Shown here piece after piece: positions 33,187 through 43,702 of a stretch of DNA of 64,000 nt. Origin of the DNA: Pseudomonas kribbensis (GTDB lineage: Bacteria; Pseudomonadota; Gammaproteobacteria; Pseudomonadales; Pseudomonadaceae). Location: the NCBI RefSeq assembly GCF_003352185.1, contig NZ_CP029608.1:3782001-3846000 (forward strand). Direction: 5' to 3'. The notes under the pieces were generated by a model. That model was given only the letters and a program-made list of their open reading frames with translations, made no database searches and had not been told where the DNA came from. The first letter of the stretch is position 1; every line of letters starts with the position of its first letter. The position numbers were made by a program, and so were the translations under genes.

Positions 33187-34575
33187 ATGACTCGACTTCA
33201 AAACATCCTGATCAAAAATCCCGTAGCGGTGATGACCGGCCTGCGCGGCCCCCGGGCCCGGGCCGGTGCCGTGGACATCCGCGTGGTCAACGGCCGCATC
33301 GCCGAAATGGCCGCCAACCTTGAGCCGCAGCCCGGTGAACGAGTGATCGACGCCCGTAACTCGGTGGTCTATCCGGGCTGGATCAACACCCACCACCACC
33401 TGTTCCAGAACCTGCTCAAAGCCGTGCCCGAAGGCTTGAATCAGGATCTGCAAGGCTGGCTGGCGAGCGTGCCCTATCCGCGCCTGAACCGCTTTACCCC
33501 GCAACTGGCGCGGATCGCCGCACGCTTGGGGATGGTCGAGCTGCTGCTGTCAGGCGTCACCACTTGCGCCGATCACCACTACCTCTACCACGCCCACGGC
33601 AGCACCGAGACCGGTGACTTGCTGTTCGACCTTGCCGAGGAATTCGGTCTGCGTTTCGTGCTGTGCCGTGGCGGCGCGCTGGAGTCGGCGAGCGCGCACC
33701 CGGGCTTCTCGAAAACCGCGCTGCAACCGGAATCCCTGGAGCAAATGGTCGGCGATCTCGAACGGCTGAAATCCCGCTATCACCAGGACACCCCAGATGC
33801 CCTGCGCCGTGTGGTCGTGGCGCCAACCACGCCGACCTTCTCGCTGCCGCCGACGCTGCTGCGCGAACTGGCGCACACCGCCCGAGGCATGGGACTGCGT
33901 CTGCACACGCACCTGTCGGAAACCGAGAATTACGTGAACTTCTGCCGCGACAAGTACAACTGCCTGCCGGTGGAGTTCGTCGCCGAACACGAATGGCTCG
34001 GCCCGGACGTGTGGTTCGCCCACGCCGTTCATCTGCAACCGGGGGAAATCCGCATGCTCGCCCAGACCGGCACCGGCGTCTCCCACTGCCCGGTGAGCAA
34101 CGCCCGGCTGGGCAGCGGCGTCGCGCCGATCCCGCAGATGTACGAGGCCGGTGTGCCAATCTCCCTCGGTGTCGACGGCGTGGCCTCCAACGAATCCGGA
34201 AGCATGGTCGGCGAAGCCAACACTGCGTGGCTGATCCACCGCGCCGAACAAGGCGCCTCGGCCACCACCGCCGAAGACGTCATCCACTGGGGCACGGCCG
34301 GCGGCGCGCAAGTACTTGGCCTCGGCGCGGTCGGTACACTGGAAATCGGCCAGGCAGCGGATCTGGTGATCTACAGCCTCGACCATCCACGCTTCTACGG
34401 CTTCCACGACAGCGCCGTCGCACCGGTCGTCGCGGGTGAGCCGATTGCCGTGAAATACAGCCTGGTGGGCGGGAGGATCGTGGTCGATGACGGCGTGATT
34501 CCGGGGCTGGATATCGAGCGGATGCGGGCCGAGGCTTGGGATGGAGTGCAGGCGATGATGAAGGTCGACGATTGA
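33187..34575 (+). CDS. Amidohydrolase/aminohydrolase, 8-oxoguanine deaminase-like (AtzB/TrzN family)
   Basis: The 462-residue metal-dependent aminohydrolase has HxH within INTHHHLFQ (about residues 67-75), the family segment LLSGVTTCADHHYL, a metal His in LHTHLSET, AHAVHL, and the Asp of GVDGVASNESGSM. The framework resembles 8-oxoguanine deaminase and s-triazine hydrolases. The likely reaction is deamination of a purine- or triazine-like ring. GGAG precedes the ATG at 33187, 12 bases after the permease stop. The substrate cannot be fixed from sequence; other N-heterocycles are possible. Confidence 0.88.
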   Translation: MTRLQNILIKNPVAVMTGLRGPRARAGAVDIRVVNGRIAEMAANLEPQPGERVIDARNSVVYPGWINTHHHLFQNLLKAVPEGLNQDLQGWLASVPYPRLNRFTPQLARIAARLGMVELLLSGVTTCADHHYLYHAHGSTETGDLLFDLAEEFGLRFVLCRGGALESASAHPGFSKTALQPESLEQMVGDLERLKSRYHQDTPDALRRVVVAPTTPTFSLPPTLLRELAHTARGMGLRLHTHLSETENYVNFCRDKYNCLPVEFVAEHEWLGPDVWFAHAVHLQPGEIRMLAQTGTGVSHCPVSNARLGSGVAPIPQMYEAGVPISLGVDGVASNESGSMVGEANTAWLIHRAEQGASATTAEDVIHWGTAGGAQVLGLGAVGTLEIGQAADLVIYSLDHPRFYGFHDSAVAPVVAGEPIAVKYSLVGGRIVVDDGVIPGLDIERMRAEAWDGVQAMMKVDD

Positions 34576-34584
34576 TGCATGACC

Positions 34585-34627
34585 GGTGGAAGCGACGGTG
34601 CGACGATTCGTCTCGTCGGCTTCCACC
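34585..34627 (+). other. Stem-loop after the catabolic operon
   Basis: GGTGGAAGC at 34585-34593 pairs with GCTTCCACC at 34619-34627, with an extra GACG/CGTC step inside. It lies ten bases after the aminohydrolase stop and has no T-run. It may be a weak terminator or a stabilising 3' structure for the preceding operon. Confidence 0.5.
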
Positions 34628-34725
34628 GCCGGCATTAGCGCCTTCCCGTTTTGTCGACTAACGTTAGTACCTCATCGGATTGAGCCCCTGCCAGAAACAC
34701 CGGGCTCTTGATCAAGGAGAGACTG

Positions 34726-34935
34726 ATGACATCCAACCGCCTCATCGAACAGACCTATCGCACCTGGTCCAGCCCCATCCTGCTGGAGCTGAAAAGGCGC
34801 GAGCACGAGATGGCGCCGGCCGAGCGTCAGGCGCTTGAAAATGTAATGGTGGAAAGACGATTGCTGGACGTTGGCAACCCGACTGGCGTTGAACGGCGCA
34901 AGAGTGCGACGAGTAAAACCGACAATCCCGGGTAA
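34726..34935 (+). CDS. Small hypothetical protein
   Basis: The 69-residue protein is of unknown function. It is basic and helical-looking, with an N-terminal WSSPILLELKRREHEMAP segment and a charged C-terminus; there is no signal peptide or cysteine. AAGGAGA lies seven bases before the ATG at 34726, giving good support for translation. It is separated by 150 bases from the aminohydrolase gene and converges with the DHH phosphoesterase gene, whose stop is five bases away. Confidence 0.6.
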   Translation: MTSNRLIEQTYRTWSSPILLELKRREHEMAPAERQALENVMVERRLLDVGNPTGVERRKSATSKTDNPG

Positions 34936-34940
34936 TCACT

Positions 34941-35870
34941 TCACCCGCCCGGGTTCACGCTCAGACCCAGTTTCAATAGCTCTTTGCGCAGGATCGAGGG
35001 CTTCAGAATCGCCAACCCAGCCTGCCACTCAATCGGCAGTAAACGACTCAACTTCTGCTGGCTGACCATGTGTTCAGCCAGCAAACAACTTGTGCGCTGG
35101 CTGATGCTGATGACGTTCAACAACCAGTCGTCCCCCTGCCCGCCCATCCAGCGGCAAATCTCGCTGCGATGCTTCTCGATCAATGCATCGGCGTCCCACA
35201 CGGTCATCTGCGCAAAAACCTCGGGCAACCGGCTCTCGGGTTTCATGCGTTTGAGATCGGCGGCCAATGCAGCAGACATGTCTGATTCGATGGCCGCCTG
35301 ACATTCGAGGAAGTACTGCTCGGGCCAGTCCGCCGTAAGTTTCCCGTGTGGTGCGAGTTCGGCATAGGCCTCGATGTCCGCCGCCGTGGTCATTTGCCCG
35401 GTGAAATTCAGCGTGTTGTCCAGAATCGCCGTGGCCAGCAGCGCGGCGCTTTGCTCGCTGATCCTCGGCAGCAAACCTGCGGTTTTCCAGCGCTGGAAAA
35501 CCTGGGTCGCCGCCGCGCCGATCGGGCGGATGTCGGCGGCAGATCCGAGCGTCTGCGCCCAGTGGTTTTCGAAACCCGGATGATGGTCGATGACTTCCAC
35601 CACCCGGTCGAGGGCGACCATCGGGTCGAAGTGGTGGTAATCGGAGACATCGACCAGCACGAACTCGTCGTTGGATGTCGGGCGGTAATCGTTCAGAACG
35701 GCGCCCCAGCCGAGCACGGTGTTCGAAACACTGGCATTGGGTTTTGCGTTACTGACGGCGCGGGCGGGAATGCCTTGCAGGTTGAGCAGTTCGGCGTAGG
35801 CGATGCAGCAGGCCCAGGCGTCGATGTCCAGATATGCCGAGCCTGAGGTGATGACTTTGATGGGCGACAT
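34941..35870 (-). CDS. DHH-family phosphoesterase
   Basis: The 309-residue protein has the DHH-superfamily metal motifs: YLDIDAWA (Asp15, Asp17), LVDVSDYHHFD (Asp74, Asp77 region) and the signature IDHHP at residues 94-98. It resembles manganese-dependent inorganic pyrophosphatase (PpaC) and nanoRNase-type proteins, without the clear C-terminal DHHA2 signature. It is probably a cytoplasmic Mn-dependent phosphatase or phosphodiesterase. It does not seem functionally linked to the nucleobase genes on either side; cotranscription with the leftward hyuC-type operon cannot be excluded. Confidence 0.85.
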   Translation of the reverse strand: MSPIKVITSGSAYLDIDAWACCIAYAELLNLQGIPARAVSNAKPNASVSNTVLGWGAVLNDYRPTSNDEFVLVDVSDYHHFDPMVALDRVVEVIDHHPGFENHWAQTLGSAADIRPIGAAATQVFQRWKTAGLLPRISEQSAALLATAILDNTLNFTGQMTTAADIEAYAELAPHGKLTADWPEQYFLECQAAIESDMSAALAADLKRMKPESRLPEVFAQMTVWDADALIEKHRSEICRWMGGQGDDWLLNVISISQRTSCLLAEHMVSQQKLSRLLPIEWQAGLAILKPSILRKELLKLGLSVNPGG

Positions 35871-35936
35871 TGCGCGTCCCTGGCTTCCATTTCAGGGGCG
35901 GCAACGTCGCACATTTTCATGAACGATTAATGAACA

Positions 35937-37220
35937 TCACGCAGCTTGTTGTCCTCCCGCCACCGCCGCCGAAGCCGCCAGCATCGCCCGCAACAACACC
36001 GCACAGCCCGCCGCCAGATCGTCCGGCGCGGCGTTTTCGATTTCGTTGTGGCTGATGCCGCCTTCACATGGCACGAAGATCATCCCGGCCGGGCCGAGTT
36101 CGGCGAGGAAGATTGCGTCGTGGCCGGCGCCGCTGACGATGTCCATGTGCGACAGGCCCAGACCTTTGGCAGCGCCACGCACGGCTTCGACGCAGCCTTT
36201 TTCGAAGTACAGCGGCGGGAAGTCGGCGGTCGGGGTCAGCTCGTAGGTCAGGCCGTGTTCTTCGCAGGTGGTTTCGATGACTTGCTTGACCTCCGCGATC
36301 ATCGAATCGAGGCGCGCCGGTTCCAGATGCCGGAAGTCGAGGGTCATGCGCACTTCGCCGGGAATGACGTTGCGCGAACCCGGATAGGCTTGCAGGCAAC
36401 CGACCGTGCCGCAAGCGTGGGGTTGGTGGCCGAGGGCGGCACGGTTGACTGCACCGACGATCACCGAAGCGCCCACCAATGCGTCCTTGCGCAGGTGCAT
36501 CGGGGTCGGGCCGGCGTGGGCTTCGACGCCACGCAGTTTCAGGTCGAACCACTTCTGCCCCAGAGCGCCGAGCACTACGCCGATGGTTTTCTGTTCGTCT
36601 TCCAGGATCGGGCCTTGCTCGATGTGCGCCTCGAAATAGGCGCCGACCTTGTGCCCGCTGACCTTGCGCGGCCCGGCGTAGCCGATGGCGTTCAGCGCTT
36701 CGCCAACCGTTACACCGTCGGCATCGACCTTGGCCAGGGTTTCTTCGAGGGTGAATTTTTCCGCGAACACGCCGGAGCCCATCATGCACGGGGCAAAGCG
36801 CGAGCCTTCTTCGTTGGTCCAGACTACCACTTCCAGCGGCGCCTCGGTTTCCACGCCCAGGTCGTTGAGGGTGCGCAGCACTTCGACCCCGGCCAGCACG
36901 CCGAAGCAACCGTCGAACTTGCCGCCGGTGGGCTGGGTGTCGATGTGGCTGCCGGTCATTACCGGGGGCAGGTTCGGATTGCGCCCGGGGCGGCGGGCGA
37001 AGATGTTGCCGACTTCATCGACCGTGACGCTGCAACCGGCGTCCTTGCACCACTGCACGAAAATATCGCGGGCCTGGCGGTCGAGGTCGGTCAGGGCCAG
37101 GCGACAGACCCCGCCCTTGACCGTGGCGCCGAGTTTGGCCAGCTCCATGAGCGACGCCCACAAGCGGTCGCGGTTGATGTGCTGATGGGTCGATTGCAGA
37201 ACGTCTACGGCTGCGTTCAT
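35937..37220 (-). CDS. M20-family N-carbamoyl-beta-alanine amidohydrolase (beta-ureidopropionase, HyuC/PydC-like)
   Basis: The 427-residue Zn-dependent amidase has the typical GSHIDTQPTGGKFDG segment (metal His/Asp) near residues 91-105, the WTNEEGSRFAP motif with catalytic Glu, AHAGPTPM, and a final SGAGHDAIFLA metal-ligand segment. This matches the allantoate amidohydrolase/carbamoylase group. In a locus with dihydropyrimidinase and PreTA it most likely performs the last step, hydrolysing N-carbamoyl-beta-alanine to beta-alanine, CO2 and ammonia. It lies 30 bases downstream of the NCS1 permease and is cotranscribed with it leftward. Confidence 0.9.
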   Translation of the reverse strand: MNAAVDVLQSTHQHINRDRLWASLMELAKLGATVKGGVCRLALTDLDRQARDIFVQWCKDAGCSVTVDEVGNIFARRPGRNPNLPPVMTGSHIDTQPTGGKFDGCFGVLAGVEVLRTLNDLGVETEAPLEVVVWTNEEGSRFAPCMMGSGVFAEKFTLEETLAKVDADGVTVGEALNAIGYAGPRKVSGHKVGAYFEAHIEQGPILEDEQKTIGVVLGALGQKWFDLKLRGVEAHAGPTPMHLRKDALVGASVIVGAVNRAALGHQPHACGTVGCLQAYPGSRNVIPGEVRMTLDFRHLEPARLDSMIAEVKQVIETTCEEHGLTYELTPTADFPPLYFEKGCVEAVRGAAKGLGLSHMDIVSGAGHDAIFLAELGPAGMIFVPCEGGISHNEIENAAPDDLAAGCAVLLRAMLAASAAVAGGQQAA

Positions 37221-37250
37221 GGGGATCTCCTCAGGCAGTTCTTATGGGAA

Positions 37251-38735
37251 TTACAACGGCGATTTGACGATGACCGGGCTGGTCCGCATCGCGCACAACC
37301 CGTAATAGATCAACCCGCCCAGCGCCGAGCCGGTGAACCAGCCGTAGCTGTAAAACCAACTGAACGCGCTGCTGCCCAGCGACAGCAGGGTCAGCACCAC
37401 CGGCACGCCGAACGCGATGAACCCGGACCAGTTCCACGCCGGGTAGATGTCATCGCGATACAGGCCGGCCAAATCCAGTTGTTGCTTCTTGATCAGGAAA
37501 TAGTCCACCACCATGATCCCGGCGATCGGCCCGAGCAGGCTGGAATAGCCCAGCAGCCAGTTCGAATACACGGTTTCCAGGCTGAGGTCGGAGACGATCC
37601 AGCCAAGCTTTTTCAACAGTTCATGGCCCATCAAGGCCAGGCCGACGAACCCGGTGAGGATCACAGCCTTGGTGCGGTTGATGACCTTGGGCGCGATGTT
37701 CTGGAAGTCGTTGGTTGGCGAGACGATGTTGGCGGCGGTGTTGGTCGACAGCGTGGCGATGATGATCAGCGCCATGGCCACCGCGACCCACACCGGGCTC
37801 TGGATATGGCCGATCAAAGTCACCGGATCGGAAACGCTGACACCCACCAGTTTCACTGACGCGGCGGTCATCACCACGCCCAGTGCGGCGAACAGGAACA
37901 TGGTCAGCGGCAGGCCGAAAATTTGCCCGAGGATCTGATCCTTCTGGCTGCGGGCATAGCGGCTGAAGTCGGGAATGTTCAGCGACAGGGTGGCCCAGAA
38001 GCCAACCATCGCCGTCAGCCCGGCGGCGAAGTAACTGACCACGCTCGCGCCTTCGGGGCGCTTTGGCGGAATCGCCAGCAGTTCAGTCATCGACACATTC
38101 GGCATGGCCCACACCAGCAACCCGATGCCGACCGCCACCAGCAGCGGCGCCGACAGGGTTTCCAGCCATTTGATCGACTCGGCGCCCCGGATCACCACCC
38201 ACAGGTTCAGCGTCCAGAAGATCATGAAACCGATCACTTCCCCCGTGCCGCCGAGGGATTTCCAGCCCTCGAAAATCGAGCCGAGAAACAGGTGGATCGC
38301 CAGCCCGCCAAACATGGTCTGGATGCCGAACCAGCCGCAGGCCACCAGCGCCCGGATCAGGCACGGCACGTTGGAGCCGAGAATTCCGAACGAAGACCGC
38401 AGCAGTACCGGAAACGGAATGCCGTATTTGGTGCCGGGGAAAGCATTCAGCGTTAGCGGGATGAGCACGATGATGTTCGCGAACAGAATCGCCAGCAGCG
38501 CCTCGCCGACGGTCAAACCGAAATACGCGGTGAGCACGCCGCCCAGGGTGTAGGTCGGCACGCAGATCGACATGCCGACCCACAGCGCGGTGATGTGCCA
38601 TTTGTTCCAGGTTCGTTCGCGCACCTTGGTCGGTGCCATGTCGTGGTTGTAACGGGGACTGTCGAGGACGTCGCTGCCGGCTTCGAGTTCGAACAAGCCG
38701 TCGCGCTCGGTCACTTGCGATCTGTTCTGTTGCAT
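37251..38735 (-). CDS. NCS1-family nucleobase:cation symporter
   Basis: The 494-residue protein with about 12 transmembrane helices belongs to the Mhp1/CodB/allantoin permease family. The N-terminal part has the pattern RTWNKWHITALWVGMSI-CVPTYTLGG; helix 6 has NIPDFSRYARSQKDQ. It probably imports uracil, hydantoin or another pyrimidine/hydantoin-type base. It is the first gene of the leftward operon with the ureidopropionase and diverges from dihydropyrimidinase across a 620-base region. Confidence 0.93.
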   Translation of the reverse strand: MQQNRSQVTERDGLFELEAGSDVLDSPRYNHDMAPTKVRERTWNKWHITALWVGMSICVPTYTLGGVLTAYFGLTVGEALLAILFANIIVLIPLTLNAFPGTKYGIPFPVLLRSSFGILGSNVPCLIRALVACGWFGIQTMFGGLAIHLFLGSIFEGWKSLGGTGEVIGFMIFWTLNLWVVIRGAESIKWLETLSAPLLVAVGIGLLVWAMPNVSMTELLAIPPKRPEGASVVSYFAAGLTAMVGFWATLSLNIPDFSRYARSQKDQILGQIFGLPLTMFLFAALGVVMTAASVKLVGVSVSDPVTLIGHIQSPVWVAVAMALIIIATLSTNTAANIVSPTNDFQNIAPKVINRTKAVILTGFVGLALMGHELLKKLGWIVSDLSLETVYSNWLLGYSSLLGPIAGIMVVDYFLIKKQQLDLAGLYRDDIYPAWNWSGFIAFGVPVVLTLLSLGSSAFSWFYSYGWFTGSALGGLIYYGLCAMRTSPVIVKSPL

Positions 38736-40795
<2,060 letters not shown>

Positions 40796-40817
40796 AATCC
40801 AGGCCTTCGGCCTTCGG

Positions 40818-40890
40818 CCTTCGCTAGCAAGCTAGCTCCCACAGGTGTACGCATTCCAAATGTGGGAGCCAGCCTGCTGGCGATGAAGCC
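40818..40890. repeat. REP palindrome pair (REPIN), GCTAGC type
   Basis: The left arm TCGCTAGCAAGCTAGCTCCC and the right arm TGGGAGCCAGCCTGCTGGCG are imperfect inverted partners about 15 bases apart, placed between hydA and preT. The core GCTAGC differs from the GAGCGAGC core of the pair at 18284. It may act as an internal mRNA stabiliser. Confidence 0.8.
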
Positions 40891-40961
40891 AGTTCAGACA
40901 CTACAAAAAACCACTGCCCGACAGAGGCAGAAAACCTCAAATAACCGTGAGGCAAAAAACC

Positions 40962-42329
40962 GTGATCGAGACCCTGAACCATCTCCCGCACCCGCACGAA
41001 AGTGCGGCCGCCCTCGCCGGCCATTTCACTGATCTGGCACCGCCGCTCAACGACCGTCAGGCGCATCTGGAAGCCTCGCGCTGCCTGTATTGCTACGACG
41101 CGCCGTGCGTGAATGCGTGCCCGAGCGAGATCGACATCCCGTCGTTCATCCGCAATATCCATCAGGACAACGTGCCCGGTGCGGCGCAGAAGATCCTTTC
41201 GGCGAACATCCTCGGCGGCAGTTGCGCCCGGGTCTGCCCGACCGAAATCCTCTGCCAGCAAGCCTGCGTGCGCAACAACGCCCATGAATGCGCACCGGTG
41301 CTGATCGGCCTGCTGCAACGCTACGCCGTGGACAACGCAAACTTCAGCGAGCACCCGTTCCAGCGCGCCACCGCCACCGGCAAACGCATCGCCGTGGTCG
41401 GTGCCGGCCCGGCAGGTTTGTCCTGCGCCCACCGCAGCGCCATGCACGGGCATGACGTGGTGATTTTCGAAGCGCGGGAGAAGGCTGGCGGGCTCAACGA
41501 ATACGGAATCGCCAAATACAAACTGGTCGACGACTACGCGCAGAAGGAACTGGATTTCCTCCTGCAAATCGGCGGCATCGAAATCCGCCACGGGCAGAAA
41601 CTCGGTGAGAATCTGACCTTGAGCGAGCTGCATCAGCAGTTCGACGCGGTGTTCCTCGGCCTCGGCCTGAACGCCAGCAAACAACTCGGCCTGGCCCACG
41701 AAGACGCCCCCGGCCTGCTCGCCGCCACCGATTACATCCGCGAACTGCGCCAGGCCGATGACCTGTCGCAACTGCCGCTGGCCGAGCACTGCATCGTCCT
41801 TGGCGCTGGCAACACCGCCATCGACATGGCCGTGCAAATGGCCCGCCTCGGCGCCCGCGACGTCAATCTGGTGTATCGCCGTGGCGCGGCGGACATGGGC
41901 GCCACCGGCCATGAACAGGACATCGCCAAGGCCAATCAGGTGCGGCTGCTGACCTGGGCGCAACCGGACGAAGTGCTGCTCGACGCTCAGGGCAAGGTGC
42001 GCGGCATGCGCTTCGCCCGCACGCATCTCGTGGAAGGTCGCCTGCAAACCACGGGCGAGACCTTCGAGCTGGCCGCCGATGCGATCTTCAAAGCCATCGG
42101 CCAGGCCTTCGATGGCAGCGCCCTCGCCGACCCGCTGGCCCGCGAACTCAAGCGTCAGGGCGAACGGATTCAGGTCGATGAAAACCTGCGTACCAGCATC
42201 CCCGGCGTGTATGCCGGCGGCGACTGCACCAGCCTCGATCAGGACCTGACCGTGCAAGCGGTGCAACACGGCAAGCGCGCCGCCGAGGCGATCAACGCTC
42301 AACTGATGCTCAACGTGGAGGCTGCGTAA
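40962..42329 (+). CDS. preT: Dihydropyrimidine dehydrogenase subunit PreT (NAD-binding, Fe-S)
   Basis: The roughly 455-residue protein resembles the N-terminal half of eukaryotic dihydropyrimidine dehydrogenase and the small subunit of glutamate synthase. Cysteine motifs CLYCYDAPCVNACP and CARVCPTEILCQQAC hold iron-sulfur clusters. FAD/NAD sites are AVVGAGPAGLSCA and VLGAGNTAIDMA. It feeds electrons from NAD(P)H to PreA for uracil/thymine reduction. I chose GTG at 40962 with GAGG nearby; a GTG at 40947 would add five residues. It ends immediately before preA. Confidence 0.93.
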   Translation: MIETLNHLPHPHESAAALAGHFTDLAPPLNDRQAHLEASRCLYCYDAPCVNACPSEIDIPSFIRNIHQDNVPGAAQKILSANILGGSCARVCPTEILCQQACVRNNAHECAPVLIGLLQRYAVDNANFSEHPFQRATATGKRIAVVGAGPAGLSCAHRSAMHGHDVVIFEAREKAGGLNEYGIAKYKLVDDYAQKELDFLLQIGGIEIRHGQKLGENLTLSELHQQFDAVFLGLGLNASKQLGLAHEDAPGLLAATDYIRELRQADDLSQLPLAEHCIVLGAGNTAIDMAVQMARLGARDVNLVYRRGAADMGATGHEQDIAKANQVRLLTWAQPDEVLLDAQGKVRGMRFARTHLVEGRLQTTGETFELAADAIFKAIGQAFDGSALADPLARELKRQGERIQVDENLRTSIPGVYAGGDCTSLDQDLTVQAVQHGKRAAEAINAQLMLNVEAA

Positions 42330-43604
42330 ATGGCCGATCTCTCGATTGTCTTCGCCGGCATCAAAGCCCCCAACCCGTTCTGGCTGGCCTCCGCGCCACC
42401 GACCGACAAGGCCTACAACGTGGTGCGCGCCTTCGAGGCCGGCTGGGGCGGTGTGGTCTGGAAAACCCTGGGTGAAGACCCGGCGGCGGTCAACGTCTCT
42501 TCGCGTTACTCGGCGCATTACGGCGCCAACCGCGAAGTGCTGGGCATCAACAACATCGAACTGATCACCGACCGCTCGCTGGAGATCAACCTGCGGGAAA
42601 TCACTCAGGTGAAGAAGGACTGGCCGGACCGCGCGCTGATCGTGTCGCTGATGGTGCCGTGCGTCGAGGAGTCGTGGAAACACATCCTGCCACTGGTGGA
42701 AGCCACCGGCGCCGACGGCATCGAGCTGAACTTCGGCTGCCCCCACGGCATGCCCGAACGCGGCATGGGTGCGGCGGTCGGTCAGGTGCCGGAGTACGTC
42801 GAGCAGGTCACGCGCTGGTGCAAGACCTATTGCTCGCTGCCGGTGATCGTCAAGCTGACGCCAAACATCACCGACATCCGCGTCGCCGCCCGCGCCGCGC
42901 ACCGGGGTGGCGCCGATGCGGTGTCGCTGATCAACACCATCAACTCGATCACCAGCGTCGATCTGGAACACATGGTCGCCCTGCCCACCGTCGGCAGCAA
43001 AAGCACCCACGGCGGTTATTGCGGCTCGGCAGTCAAGCCGATCGCGCTGAACATGGTCGCGGAAATCGCCCGTGATCCGCAGACCCAGGGCCTGCCGATC
43101 TGCGGCATTGGCGGCATCGGCAGCTGGCGCGACGCGGCGGAGTTTATCGCCCTGGGCAGCGGCGCGGTGCAAGTGTGCACGGCGGCGATGCTGCATGGTT
43201 TCCGGATTGTCGAGGAAATGAAGGACGGCCTGTCGCGGTGGATGGACAGTCAGGGTTACGCCAGCATCGCCGAGTTTTCCGGGCGTGCGGTGGGCAATAC
43301 CACGGACTGGAAGTACCTGGACATCAATTATCAGGTGATCGCCAAGATTGATCAGGAGGCGTGCATCGGTTGCGGGCGTTGCCACATCGCCTGCGAGGAT
43401 ACTTCACACCAGGCGATCAGCAGCCTGAAACAGGCCGATGGCACGCACAAATATGAAGTGATCGATGATGAGTGTGTAGGGTGCAATCTGTGCCAGATCA
43501 CCTGCCCGGTGGCGGACTGCATCGAGATGGTGCCGATGGAGACAGGGAAGCCGTTTCTGGACTGGAATCATGATCCGAGGAATCCCTACCATGTAGGTGC
43601 CTGA
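42330..43604 (+). CDS. preA: Dihydropyrimidine dehydrogenase subunit PreA (FMN, 4Fe-4S)
   Basis: The 424-residue protein has a dihydroorotate-dehydrogenase-like FMN barrel (about residues 1-310; ELNFGCPHGMPERGMG, ICGIGGIGSWRDA, GSGAVQVCTA) and a C-terminal ferredoxin domain with CIGCGRCHIACED and CVGCNLCQITCPVADC. It reduces uracil and thymine to the dihydro forms with PreT. It starts at the base after the preT stop. A REP pair lies between it and the convergent regulator gene. Confidence 0.95.
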   Translation: MADLSIVFAGIKAPNPFWLASAPPTDKAYNVVRAFEAGWGGVVWKTLGEDPAAVNVSSRYSAHYGANREVLGINNIELITDRSLEINLREITQVKKDWPDRALIVSLMVPCVEESWKHILPLVEATGADGIELNFGCPHGMPERGMGAAVGQVPEYVEQVTRWCKTYCSLPVIVKLTPNITDIRVAARAAHRGGADAVSLINTINSITSVDLEHMVALPTVGSKSTHGGYCGSAVKPIALNMVAEIARDPQTQGLPICGIGGIGSWRDAAEFIALGSGAVQVCTAAMLHGFRIVEEMKDGLSRWMDSQGYASIAEFSGRAVGNTTDWKYLDINYQVIAKIDQEACIGCGRCHIACEDTSHQAISSLKQADGTHKYEVIDDECVGCNLCQITCPVADCIEMVPMETGKPFLDWNHDPRNPYHVGA

Positions 43605-43610
43605 ACCACC

Positions 43611-43684
43611 GCCATCGCTAGCAGGCTAGCTCTCACTGTTGGAATGCACTTCCCTGTGGGAGCTAGCCTGCTAGCGATGAGGCC
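43611..43684. repeat. REP palindrome pair (REPIN), GCTAGC type
   Basis: CATCGCTAGCAGGCTAGCTC and GAGCTAGCCTGCTAGCGATG are nearly perfect reverse complements about 22 bases apart, between convergent preA and the tetR-type gene. It shares its core with the element at 40818 and may work as a bidirectional transcript end. Confidence 0.85.
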
Positions 43685-43702
43685 GGCAGCCGCACCCTTG
43701 CC

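Noticed and set aside
40824..43385. 853-residue reading frame antisense to preT-preA
   Set aside because: Same shadow effect; preT and preA are supported by complete Fe-S and flavin motifs and the antisense frame starts within them.
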